64,000 nt of DNA from Rhizobium ruizarguesonis (GTDB taxonomy: Bacteria; Pseudomonadota; Alphaproteobacteria; Rhizobiales; Rhizobiaceae): NCBI RefSeq assembly GCF_012349115.1, contig NZ_PQIG01000100.1, positions 124,001 through 188,000 on the forward strand. Direction: 5' to 3'. This document shows, one piece after another, positions 28,042 to 36,800 of the stretch. The notes beneath the pieces were generated by a model. The model had not been told where the DNA came from. It did no database searches and saw nothing but the letters and a program-made list of their open reading frames with translations. The position numbers and the translations under genes are program-made. Numbering within the stretch: the stretch's first letter is position 1; the number at the start of each line of letters is the position of its first letter.

Positions 28042-28446
28042 ATGCTCGGCCGGGTCAACCATATCGCCATCGCCGTGCCCGATCTGGCCGCGGCGACGGC
28101 GGCCTATCGCGATAAGCTGGGTGCTGCCGTATCGCAGCCGCAGGCCCTGCCAGAGCATGGCGTCACCGTTGTTTTCGTCGAATTGCCGAACACCAAGGTC
28201 GAGTTGCTGCAGCCGCTCGGGGTTGCCTCGCCGATCGCAGCCTTCCTCGAAAAGAACCCGTCCGGCGGCATGCACCACATCTGCTACGAGGTGGACGATA
28301 TCCTTCTCGCCCGTGACCGGCTGGTAGAGGCGGGCGCAAGGGTGCTCGGCGACGGCCAGCCGAAGACCGGCGCCCATGGCAAGCCGGTACTCTTTCTGCA
28401 TCCCAAGGATTTCTTCGGCACGCTGATCGAACTCGAACAGGCCTGA
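28042..28446 (+). CDS. mce: Methylmalonyl-CoA epimerase
   Basis: 134-residue VOC-family metalloenzyme that interconverts the (R) and (S) forms of methylmalonyl-CoA, linking propionyl-CoA to succinyl-CoA. Metal ligands fit His7 in GRVNHIAIAV, His in GMHHICYEVDD and Glu in GTLIELEQ at the end. Length is normal. It follows rnj by two bases, so it is co-transcribed. Confidence 0.92.
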   Translation: MLGRVNHIAIAVPDLAAATAAYRDKLGAAVSQPQALPEHGVTVVFVELPNTKVELLQPLGVASPIAAFLEKNPSGGMHHICYEVDDILLARDRLVEAGARVLGDGQPKTGAHGKPVLFLHPKDFFGTLIELEQA

Positions 28447-28560
28447 GCCCTGCTGCGGCAGAGTGACCCGAAGACCGGCCAAAACCGTTCGTCCGCTTTG
28501 AGTGGTCGCCATTCCGCCGTATAAGGACGCGATACCGGCGCGACACCAACGGGAACCATA

Positions 28561-28836
28561 ATGCTCCAGATCTTTCTTCAGGGATTTGCCGTCTACTTCA
28601 TCATCTGGTGGATGACGCTTTTTGCCGTCCTGCCGGTCGGTCTGCGTACGCAGGCGGAAGACGATGATGTCGTGCTCGGCACCGTTCCGAGCGCGCCCAC
28701 CCGGTTTCGCGCCGCCTTCGTGTTTTCGCTGACGACGCTGATTTCGGCCCTGGTCTATGGCCTCTGGTACGTCTGCGACACCTATTTCGGCTGGGGCTTC
28801 GACGCCCTGCCGCAACTCGGCCCTAGCTTCTATTGA
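28561..28836 (+). CDS. DUF1467 family small membrane protein
   Basis: 91-residue protein with two transmembrane helices (about 5-27 and 51-72). The motif WWMTLFAVLPVGLRTQ at about residues 16-31 is the hallmark of DUF1467, a family nearly confined to Alphaproteobacteria and of unknown function. It lies between mce and proS, as in related genomes. A terminator follows at 29005. Confidence 0.85.
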   Translation: MLQIFLQGFAVYFIIWWMTLFAVLPVGLRTQAEDDDVVLGTVPSAPTRFRAAFVFSLTTLISALVYGLWYVCDTYFGWGFDALPQLGPSFY

Positions 28837-29004
28837 ATCGTGGCTTTTGCTCAAACTTTGGGCAGATGTAAGCTTATTGAATGCGAGTTTCGTCATACCA
28901 GCGTCATGCTGTTGCGGCAAAGAGCTCGCGTAACGGAATGAGGGCTATTCCCTTACGGAAGTCGGTCGGATTTCTGGATGGGACGGAGGCCGAAAAGCCA
29001 AAAA

Positions 29005-29029
29005 AAAACAAGGCTAAAAGCCTTGTTTT
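29005..29029. terminator. Terminator after the DUF1467 gene
   Basis: CAAGGCT (29009-29015) pairs with AGCCTTG (29019-29025), extended by A/T pairs; runs of A before and T after make it able to work in both directions. Confidence 0.75.
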
Positions 29030-29193
29030 AAGTATCGCGTGATCTGTAACCGTTGCCGGGGCTGCGACGAGCGCGCCTAAGATCTGATCCTCCCAAGACT
29101 TGACCGCGAATTCGGCAAGAATTTAACTTCCTGCCTGTTTTGTGAGCTAAAACTAGCTCAAACATTGGGCTTTGTCATCAGCTTTTTTTGCAT

Positions 29194-29219
29194 TTTTGCT
29201 ACACTCTAGCAAAATTTTT
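29194..29219 (+). terminator. Terminator-like hairpin upstream of the proS promoter
   Basis: TTTTGCTA (29194-29201) pairs with TAGCAAAA (29207-29214), loop CACTC, followed by TTTTT. It lies just before the proS promoter, so it would end a transcript that begins between 29030 and 29190. Confidence 0.6.
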
Positions 29220-29222
29220 CTG

Positions 29223-29251
29223 TTGACAAGATTTTCGTTCAAGTCCTTATA
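29223..29251 (+). promoter_or_regulatory. Probable proS promoter
   Basis: TTGACA (29223-29228), 17 bases, CTTATA (29246-29251). Transcription would start near 29258, giving a leader of about 170 bases before the proS ATG at 29426. Confidence 0.65.
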
Positions 29252-29425
29252 AACACGCGCTTTTTCACGCCCTTCCATTTTGCGGGTGCGAACATGCGCT
29301 TCCGGGAGGTGGCCGGCATCCGTTGCGGGTTTCCTTCCTGCCGCGAAGCGGCTATGAACGCTCCCACATCAACAATTGCCTTCGATTCCGCCTGCTGCGG
29401 GATCTCAACTGCTCCGGAATCCGCC

Positions 29426-30748
29426 ATGCGTCTGTCCCGCTATTTCATGCCCATCCTCAAGGAAAACCCCAAGGAGGCGGAAATCGTCTCCCACCGGCTG
29501 ATGCTGCGCGCCGGCATGATCCGCCAGCAGTCGCAGGGCATCTATTCCTGGCTGCCGCTCGGCAAGCGCGTGCTCGACAAGGTCAACGCCATTATCCGCG
29601 ACGAGCAGAACCGCGCCGGCGCCATCGAGCTGTCGATGCCGACCCTGCAATCGGCCGAGCTCTGGCAGGAAAGCGGCCGCTACGACGCCTACGGCAAGGA
29701 GATGCTGCGCATCAAGGACCGCCAGGATCGGCCGATGCTCTATGGTCCCACCAATGAAGAGATGGTGACGGATATTTTCCGCTCTTCCGTCAAATCCTAT
29801 AAGGACCTGCCGCTCAATCTCTATCACATCCAGCTGAAGTTCCGCGACGAGATCCGCCCGCGCTTTGGCACCATGCGCTCGCGCGAATTCATGATGAAGG
29901 ATGCCTATTCCTTCGACCTGACGCGCGAAGGGGCGGAGCATTCCTATAACAAGATGTTCGCAGCCTACCTGCGCACCTTCGATCGGCTCGGCCTGCGCGC
30001 CATTCCGATGCGCGCCGACACCGGCCCGATCGGCGGCAAGCTCAGCCATGAGTTCATCATCCTCGCTGACACCGGTGAATCCGAAGTCTTCTGCCACAAG
30101 GATTTCGTCGATTTCGATATTCCTGGTGCACACACCGATTTCGACAGTGTCGAGGGCCTGCAGGCGATCTTCGACAAATGGACCTCGCTCTATGCGGCGA
30201 CCTCGGAAATGCACGACGAGGCGGCCTTCAACGCCGTTCCCGAGGGCGACCGCCTGTCGGCGCGCGGTATCGAGGTCGGCCATATCTTCTATTTCGGCAC
30301 GAAATATTCCGAGCCGATGGGTGCGAAAGTGCAGGGACCTGATGGCAAGGAACACTTCGTTCACATGGGTTCCTATGGTATCGGCCCGACACGCCTTGTT
30401 CCCGCCATCATCGAAGCATCGCATGACGACAACGGAATCATCTGGCCGGCATCGGTCGCGCCCTTCGATATCGTTGTGATCAACATGAAGGCGGGCGATC
30501 AGGCCTGTGACGATACCTGCGAGCTGATCTATGCCGCGCTGACCAAGGCCGGCAGGGATGTGCTCTACGACGATACCGACGATCGGGCCGGTACGAAATT
30601 CGCAACCGCCGACCTGATCGGTGTGCCCGTCCAGATCATCGCCGGCCCGCGCGCGGTCGCCAACGGCGAAGTTGAAGTGAAGGACCGCAAGACCGGCGCC
30701 CGCGAAACGATGACCATCGAAGCGGCGATCAACCGGTTCGTGGCTTAA
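29426..30748 (+). CDS. proS: Prolyl-tRNA synthetase, short type
   Basis: 440-residue class II aminoacyl-tRNA synthetase. Motif 2 region FRDEIRPRFGTMRSREFMMKD (split over the block near residue 140) and the C-terminal anticodon-binding domain (from about 345, VVINMKAGDQACDD) are present. It lacks the roughly 180-residue editing insertion of E. coli ProRS, as is normal in Alphaproteobacteria and mitochondria, so mischarged Ala-tRNA(Pro) must be cleared by separate proteins. The ATG at 29426 gives the conserved MRLSRYFMP start; the frame is open back to 29294, so a longer form cannot be excluded. Confidence 0.94.
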   Translation: MRLSRYFMPILKENPKEAEIVSHRLMLRAGMIRQQSQGIYSWLPLGKRVLDKVNAIIRDEQNRAGAIELSMPTLQSAELWQESGRYDAYGKEMLRIKDRQDRPMLYGPTNEEMVTDIFRSSVKSYKDLPLNLYHIQLKFRDEIRPRFGTMRSREFMMKDAYSFDLTREGAEHSYNKMFAAYLRTFDRLGLRAIPMRADTGPIGGKLSHEFIILADTGESEVFCHKDFVDFDIPGAHTDFDSVEGLQAIFDKWTSLYAATSEMHDEAAFNAVPEGDRLSARGIEVGHIFYFGTKYSEPMGAKVQGPDGKEHFVHMGSYGIGPTRLVPAIIEASHDDNGIIWPASVAPFDIVVINMKAGDQACDDTCELIYAALTKAGRDVLYDDTDDRAGTKFATADLIGVPVQIIAGPRAVANGEVEVKDRKTGARETMTIEAAINRFVA

Positions 30749-30763
30749 GGAAACGGAGGCGAA

Positions 30764-32068
30764 ATGGCAGAGGCAGCAGTGGACCGGAGTTCAAAATCCG
30801 GCTTGGGTCCGGCTGGCAAGCCATTTTCCACCTTCGAACGCCTCGTGGCGTGGCGTTATCTGCGCGCCCGCCGCAAGGAGGCCTTCATCTCGGTAATCGC
30901 CGGCTTCTCCTTTGTCGGCATCATGCTGGGCGTTGCGACGCTGATCATCGTCATGGCCGTGATGAACGGCTTTCGCACAGAGCTCGTCTCGCGCATTCTC
31001 GGCATCAACGGCCACATGATCGTCCAGCCGTCCGATGGCCCTTTCACCGATTATGCCGACCTCGCCAGCAGGCTTGCCGCCGTGCCTGGCGTCAAGATGG
31101 CGCTGCCGTTGGTGGAGGGCCAGGTACTTGCCTCCGCCCAGGCGGGCGGCAGCACGGGCGCGCTGGTGCGCGGCGTCCGCGCGGAGGACCTGACCAAGCT
31201 CAAAGCGGTTTCTGAGAATATCAAACCGGGAGACATGGTAGGCTTTGCCTCCGGCCAGGGCGTGCTGATCGGCACGCGCATGGCCGACCAGTTGGGTCTT
31301 AGCGTCGGCGACCTTATTACGCTGACGTCGCCAGATGGTGACATTACGCCAATGGGCGTCAGCCCGCGCGTCAAGTCCTACAAGATTTCCGGCCTCTTCG
31401 AGATCGGCATGTCGGAATACGACTCCTCGATCATCTTCATGCCGCTGGAGGAGGCGCAGCTCTATTTCAACGCAGAGGGACTGGTGCAGTCGATCGAACT
31501 CTTCGTCGACCACCCCGACGATATAGACAATCTGAAGCCTAAGGTAGTGGAGGCGGCCGGCCGCCAGATCAACCTCACCGACTGGCGCCAGCGCAACCAG
31601 ACCTTTTTCTCGGCGCTACAGGTCGAGCGTAACGTCATGTTCATGATCCTGACGCTGATCGTGCTTGTCGCGGCGCTGAACATCATCTCCGGCCTCATCA
31701 TGTTGGTGAAGGACAAGGGCAGCGATATCGCCATCCTGCGTACCATGGGTGCCAGCGCCGGTGCGATCATGCGCATCTTCTTCATGACCGGAGCGGCGAT
31801 CGGGATCGTCGGCACAATTGGCGGTGTGTTGCTCGGCGTTCTTGTCTGCGTCAACATCGAATCCGTCCGCCAATTCTTCTCCTGGGTATCAGGCACCGTT
31901 CTCTTCAATCCGCAGGTCTATTTCCTCAGCCAGCTGCCGGCCGAAATGGATTTCAGCGAAACGATGTCGATCGTCGTCATGGCGCTGACGCTCTCCTTCA
32001 TCGCGACCATTTTCCCGGCCTGGCGTGCCTCCAGGCTCGATCCGGTGCAGGCCCTGCGCTACGAATAA
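30764..32068 (+). CDS. lolC: Lipoprotein-releasing ABC transporter permease LolC/LolE
   Basis: 434-residue inner-membrane protein with one N-terminal transmembrane helix (about 40-65), a large periplasmic domain (66-285) and three C-terminal helices (about 290-420), the MacB/FtsX permease layout. It extracts outer-membrane lipoproteins and passes them to LolA. Only one permease gene is present, so it likely acts as a homodimer instead of a LolC-LolE pair. It is 15 bases after proS and 14 bases before lolD. Confidence 0.92.
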   Translation: MAEAAVDRSSKSGLGPAGKPFSTFERLVAWRYLRARRKEAFISVIAGFSFVGIMLGVATLIIVMAVMNGFRTELVSRILGINGHMIVQPSDGPFTDYADLASRLAAVPGVKMALPLVEGQVLASAQAGGSTGALVRGVRAEDLTKLKAVSENIKPGDMVGFASGQGVLIGTRMADQLGLSVGDLITLTSPDGDITPMGVSPRVKSYKISGLFEIGMSEYDSSIIFMPLEEAQLYFNAEGLVQSIELFVDHPDDIDNLKPKVVEAAGRQINLTDWRQRNQTFFSALQVERNVMFMILTLIVLVAALNIISGLIMLVKDKGSDIAILRTMGASAGAIMRIFFMTGAAIGIVGTIGGVLLGVLVCVNIESVRQFFSWVSGTVLFNPQVYFLSQLPAEMDFSETMSIVVMALTLSFIATIFPAWRASRLDPVQALRYE

Positions 32069-32082
32069 GGAATGCCGCATCT

Positions 32083-32766
32083 ATGAAACGCAACGTCGTT
32101 CTCAAGCTTACCGGCGTCGAACGCCATTACGGGCAGGGCGATACGCTGCTCTCGATCCTGAAGGGCGCGGATTTTTCGATGTCGAAGGGCGAGATCGTCG
32201 CTCTCGTCGCTCCATCCGGCACCGGCAAATCGACGCTGCTGCATATCGCCGGCCTGCTGGAGCATCCGGACGGTGGTGAAGTCAACATCAACGGTCATGC
32301 CTGTGACGGCCTTAGCGACGAGAAGCGCACCGCGATCCGCCGGAGCGAAATCGGCTTCGTTTACCAGTTCCACCACCTCTTGCCGGAGTTCTCGGCACTC
32401 GAGAACATCATGATGCCGCAGCTGATCGCCGGGCTTTCCTGGAAGGAAGCCGGAGAGCGGGCCGGTCAGCTTCTCGATTACATGCGTATCGGCCATCGCG
32501 GCTCGCATCGCCCAGGCGAGCTTTCCGGTGGCGAGCAGCAGCGCGTCGCGATTGCCCGCGCCGTCGCCAATGCGCCGACCCTGCTTTTTGCCGACGAGCC
32601 GACAGGCAATCTCGACCCGGAAACGGCAAGCTATGTCTTCGACGCGCTGGAGGCGCTCGTGCGCCAGTCCGGCCTTGCCGCTCTCATCGCCACCCATAAT
32701 CACGAGCTCGCCCGCCGCATGGATCGGCGCGTGACGATCTCCGACGGCAAGATCGTCGATTTCTGA
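32083..32766 (+). CDS. lolD: Lipoprotein-releasing ABC transporter ATPase LolD
   Basis: 227-residue ABC ATPase. Walker A is APSGTGKST at about residues 43-51, the signature is LSGGEQQR, Walker B is LLFADEPTGNLD, and the switch His is in ATHNHELA. It powers the LolC permease encoded just upstream. The stop codon is followed directly by a palindromic repeat. Confidence 0.94.
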   Translation: MKRNVVLKLTGVERHYGQGDTLLSILKGADFSMSKGEIVALVAPSGTGKSTLLHIAGLLEHPDGGEVNINGHACDGLSDEKRTAIRRSEIGFVYQFHHLLPEFSALENIMMPQLIAGLSWKEAGERAGQLLDYMRIGHRGSHRPGELSGGEQQRVAIARAVANAPTLLFADEPTGNLDPETASYVFDALEALVRQSGLAALIATHNHELARRMDRRVTISDGKIVDF

Positions 32767-32843
32767 CGCATGTCGCCCAAAAGTGTGCGGCGGTTTTGGG
32801 ATAAAGCGCATCGCGTGAATCCAGACTGACACGATGCGCTTTA
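32763..32843 (+). repeat. RIME-like palindromic repeat, copy 3 (short form)
   Basis: GCATGTCGCCCAAAAGTG...GCGGTTTTGGG, then a right part GCGCATCGCGTGAATCC...GATGCGCTTTAA. The middle CGACATGCATAAAACAAAG segment of the longer copies is missing. It fills the gap between the convergent lolD and DUF5680 genes. Confidence 0.75.
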
Positions 32844-32852
32844 AGGCAGCGA

Positions 32853-33317
32853 TCAGGGGATGATCAGCCCGCCGCGGTAGTCGAGCACATAGGCCTTCTG
32901 GCCATCGACCATGATGCATTCGTGGCCGCTGAACCGCTCGCAGTCGCCTTCGCTGCGGTCGATATAGCGGCCGAACGGATGGTCGAATTCCATTCCGCCA
33001 AGAAACCGGCCCTCTCGATACATCGCCGAAAGTGCTGTCTTGATCACCGTCCCGGCTGCTGCGCCGTCGATGAGATCAGGCGCAATGACGCAGCCAAAAT
33101 AATTCATCGCCCAGACGGGCTCGTCGGCAAGCCACACCACTTCCTGTCCGGCAAAATCGGTGCCGCCGAAATAGCTGTCGAGATAGCGCCAGTCGCCGCG
33201 TTCGTAACCGATATCGTGGGAACCCGGCCGGCAGGGCGCGCGCGCCACGCCGCCGCCGACATAGGTCGCAGCCTTCGCCTCCACGACGAATTCGTTCAGC
33301 ATCGCAATATTCAACAT
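32853..33317 (-). CDS. DUF5680 domain protein, probably LexA-controlled
   Basis: 154-residue soluble protein. It matches the DUF5680 pattern: FVVEAKAATYVGGG, RPGSHDIGYERGDW, YLDSYFGG, GQEVVWLADEPVWAMNYFG. Biochemical role is unknown. AGGAGA lies just before the ATG at 33317; an in-frame ATG at 33302 is possible. A perfect GAAC-N7-GAAC box lies 50 bases upstream (33367-33381) and overlaps the likely -35, suggesting repression by LexA and induction by DNA damage. It converges with lolD. Confidence 0.75.
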   Translation of the reverse strand: MLNIAMLNEFVVEAKAATYVGGGVARAPCRPGSHDIGYERGDWRYLDSYFGGTDFAGQEVVWLADEPVWAMNYFGCVIAPDLIDGAAAGTVIKTALSAMYREGRFLGGMEFDHPFGRYIDRSEGDCERFSGHECIMVDGQKAYVLDYRGGLIIP

Positions 33318-33366
33318 CTCATTCTCCTCTCAGCCCGATGCTGGCAAATATGCCGCGATGTGTAAA

Positions 33367-33381
33367 GAACAAAAAGAGAAC
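33367..33381 (-). promoter_or_regulatory. LexA-type SOS box upstream of the DUF5680 gene
   Basis: Minus strand GTTCTCTTTTTGTTC, a perfect GTTC-N7-GTTC direct repeat, the LexA site known in Rhizobiaceae and related Alphaproteobacteria. A TTTTTG-N17-CATATT promoter overlaps it on the minus strand, 50 bases before the DUF5680 ATG. Confidence 0.7.
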
Positions 33382-33557
33382 ATTGGCTCGAAATAAACGG
33401 GTCGCCTCGAGGGGGGTGGCCGTCTAGGCGCCATGACCGATCTGTGGCAGCCCAGAAGGCAAAGCTGTTGCCCATCTCATCGGGTGCTGGCTCCCAGCGA
33501 TTCGCAGGTGCGCATCCCGGCATTTTTCAAACACAAGAAAGGAGGAAAAGATTCCTG

Positions 33558-33586
33558 TTGACAGCAGAACATACATGGAACAAATT
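33558..33586 (+). promoter_or_regulatory. Promoter with LexA-type SOS box for the 28-aa micropeptide
   Basis: TTGACA at 33558-33563. A perfect GAAC-ATACATG-GAAC box at 33567-33581 fills the spacer. The -10 is weak (CAAATT at 33581-33586 with a 17-base spacer). The layout is that of a repressor operator between -35 and -10. Confidence 0.65.
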
Positions 33587-33614
33587 GAAAACATAACGAG
33601 TAAAGGAGAGCCCG

Positions 33615-33701
33615 ATGACTGACATGATCCGTGATATCGCAGCATTCACCTCCATCGCAATGTTCGTTGCCAGCTTCTCGCTTATCGTCATGGCGTTCTA
33701 A
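33615..33701 (+). CDS. 28-residue membrane micropeptide, candidate SOS-induced
   Basis: A very small ORF: N-terminus MTDMIRDIAAF, then one hydrophobic helix (about residues 9-28, FTSIAMFVASFSLIVMAF). A strong Shine-Dalgarno AAAGGAG lies 8 bases before the ATG. A TTGACA promoter with a LexA-type box lies 30-55 bases upstream. It resembles in size, topology and control the known SOS-induced membrane peptides SidA of Caulobacter (29 aa, binds the division machinery) and TisB of E. coli (29 aa, membrane depolarising), but I cannot show homology. Function is therefore inferred only. dnaE starts 118 bases downstream. Confidence 0.65.
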   Translation: MTDMIRDIAAFTSIAMFVASFSLIVMAF

Positions 33702-33711
33702 AGTTTTCAGG

Positions 33712-33736
33712 GGATCGCATGGCAGTCATGCGGTCC
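33712..33736 (+). terminator. Hairpin after the micropeptide gene, possible terminator
   Basis: GGATCGCATG (33712-33721) pairs with CATGCGGTCC (33727-33736), one wobble, 5-nt loop. No T-run follows, so termination is uncertain. Confidence 0.4.
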
Positions 33737-33818
33737 GGACGCGGGACTTCTTCTGGACATCATCGCCCTCTATGCCGACAATGCGTCCGATTCATTCGGG
33801 TGATTGGGAAGGCATGTC

Positions 33819-36800
33819 ATGGCGGATACGGCAAAGGGTTCAACGGGTGAGGCGACCGGCACGCCGGGTTTCATCCACCTGAGGGTCCATTCCGCCTATT
33901 CGCTTCTCGAGGGCGCGCTGCCGCTGAAGAAGATCCTCTACAAGGCGACCGGCGACAGCCAGCCGGCGATTGCGATTACCGACACCAACAATCTGTTCGT
34001 CGCCCTCGAATTCTCCCAGAAGGCGATGGAGGAAGGCCTGCAGCCGATCATCGGCTGCCAGGTCTCGATCGACATGGAAGACGGGCTGGAAACCGAAAAG
34101 CGCGGCGGTCAGCAGGCCCTGGTCAAGCTGCCGGCGATCGTTCTTCTCGCTGCGACGGATGCCGGTTACGAACGGCTGGTCGATCTCGTCAGCCGGGCCT
34201 ATCTCGGGGGCGAGAGCAACCAGGCCGTTCATATCAGCGCCTCCTGGCTGGAGGAGGCGGGCACGGAAGGGCTGATCGCATTGAGCGGCGCCTTGACCGG
34301 GCCGGTCGACGTGGCGATCAAGGAAGGCCATCCCGCTCAGGCGGAAGCCCGGCTGCTCACGCTGAAACGTCTCTTCGGCGACAGGCTCTATGTCGAACTG
34401 CAGCGGCACGGCACCTACGACAAGCGGCACGAGCAGAAGATCATCGGGCTCGCCTGTGCCCACGAGCTGCCGCTGGTTGCGACCAACGAGGCTTTCTTTC
34501 CGACGCGCGACGATTACGACGCTCATGATGCGTTGATGGCGGTCGCGCACAACGCCATCGTCTCCGACGACAGCCGCTTTCGCCTGACGCCGGATCACTA
34601 TCTGAAGAGCCGGGCCGAGATGGTCAAGCTCTTCGCCGACCTGCCGGAAGCGCTGGAAAATACGATCGAGATCGCCACGCGCTGCTCCTTCGTGCTGAAG
34701 ACGCGAAAGCCGATCCTGCCACGCTTCACCGGTGCGACCGACGATGCCGAGGAGGCCGAACGCGCCGAGGCGAGCGAGCTGCGCCGCCAGGCGGTCGAAG
34801 GGCTGGACATGCGGCTTTCGACGCTCGGCATGTCGCCGGGTTACGAGGAAGAGGATTATCGCGAACGGCTGGATTTCGAGCTCAGCGTCATCGAGCGCAT
34901 GCGTTTCCCCGGCTACTTCCTGATCGTTGCCGACTTCATCAAATGGGCCAAGCAGCACGACATTCCGGTCGGTCCCGGCCGCGGTTCGGGCGCTGGTTCG
35001 CTGGTCGCCTATGCATTGACGATCACCGACGTCGATCCCTTACGTTTTTCGCTGCTCTTCGAGCGCTTCCTCAATCCGGAACGCGTCTCGATGCCCGACT
35101 TCGACATCGACTTCTGTCAGGACCGCCGCGAAGAGGTGATCCGCTATGTCCAGGCCAAGTATGGCCGCGAGCAGGTGGCGCAGATCATCACCTTCGGTTC
35201 GCTGCAGGCGCGTGCCGCCCTTCGCGACGTCGGCCGTGTGCTGGAAATGCCCTACGGCCAGGTCGACAAGATCTGCAAACTCGTGCCGAACAACCCCGCC
35301 AATCCGACGCCGCTGTCCAAGGCGATCGAGGAGGAGCCGAAGCTGCAGGAGGAGGCGGCGAAAGAACCTGTTGTCGCGCGCCTGCTCGACATCGCCCAGA
35401 AGATCGAGGGGCTCTACCGCCATGCCTCGACCCATGCCGCCGGCATCGTCATCGGCGACCGGCCGCTTTCCAAGCTGGTGCCGATGTATCGCGATCCGCG
35501 CTCGGACATGCCGGTCACCCAGTTCAACATGAAATGGGTGGAGCAGGCAGGCCTCGTCAAGTTCGACTTCCTCGGCCTGAAGACGCTGACCGTGTTGAAG
35601 GTCGCGGTCGATTTTGTCGCCAAGCTTGGCATCAAGGTCGATCTCGCGGCCATTCCACTCGACGACAAGAAGACCTACGAGATGCTGTCGCGCGGCGAGA
35701 CGGTCGGCGTGTTCCAGGTGGAAAGTGCCGGCATGCGCAAGGCGCTGATCGGCATGAAGCCGGACTGCATCGAGGACATCATCGCGCTGGTGGCGCTCTA
35801 TCGTCCCGGCCCGATGGAGAACATCCCGACCTACAACGCTCGCAAGCACGGCGACGAAGAGCTGGAATCGATCCATCCGATGATCGACCACCTGCTCAAG
35901 GAAACCCAGGGTGTCATCGTCTATCAGGAACAGGTGATGCAGATCGCCCAGGTGCTGTCCGGCTACTCGCTGGGCGAAGCCGACCTTCTGCGTCGCGCCA
36001 TGGGCAAGAAGATCAAGGCCGAGATGGACCAGCAGCGCGAACGCTTCGTCGTAGGCGCCGTCAAGAATGGTGTATCGAAGCCGCAGGCCGACAATATCTT
36101 CGAGCTGCTGGCGAAGTTCGCCAATTACGGCTTCAACAAGTCGCATGCCGCCGCCTATGCCATCGTCTCCTACCAGACCGCCTACATGAAGGCGCATTAC
36201 CCGGTCGAATTCCTCGCCGCCTCGATGACGCTCGACATGTCCAACACGGAAAAGGTCAATGATTTCCGTCAGGATGCCAAGCGCCTCGGCATTGAGGTGA
36301 TCGCACCCTCGGTGCAGACCTCCTTCCGCCATTTCGAGACCGGCGACAACCGCATCTATTACGCGCTCGCCGCTCTCAAGGGCGTCGGCGAATCCGCCGT
36401 CGACCATATTGTTGGGGTGCGTGGCGACAAGCCCTTTGCCAGCATCGAGGATTTCTGCCTGCGTATCGATCCGCGTCAGGTCAATCGTCGCGTGCTCGAA
36501 AGCCTGATCTATGCCGGCGCCTTCGATTGTTTCGACATGGACCGCGCCCAGCTAGCAGCCGGCCTCGACCGCATTCTCGGTTATGCCCAGCGCGCCCAGG
36601 AGAACAAACTGAGCGGCCAGTCGGACATTTTCGGCAGTACGTTGACGTCGGGGCCTGAGAAAATCTCCCTGCCGCCGTTCTCGCCCTGGCTCCCCTCCGA
36701 GCGGCTGCTCAAGGAGTTCCAGGTGCTGGGCTTTTATCTCACAGCCCACCCGCTCGATTCCTACAACAATATCCTGCAGAAGATGCGGGTGCAGACCTTT

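Larger units (their letters stand above)
28837..29425 (+). other. Long gene-free region before proS
   Basis: 589 bases without an accepted gene. It contains a terminator (29005-29029), an AT-rich stretch, a second terminator-like hairpin (29194-29219) and a promoter (29223-29251). A near-identical 15-mer GCTCAAACtTTGGGC / GCTCAAACaTTGGGC occurs at 28849-28863 and 29156-29170. The stretch 29030-29219 could encode a small RNA. The frame from 29294 into proS is the leader or an N-terminal extension of proS. Confidence 0.55.

Noticed and set aside
33432..33560. 42-codon open frame on the plus strand between the two LexA boxes
   Set aside because: No Shine-Dalgarno, no membrane segment or motif; it ends inside the TTGACA of the micropeptide promoter.
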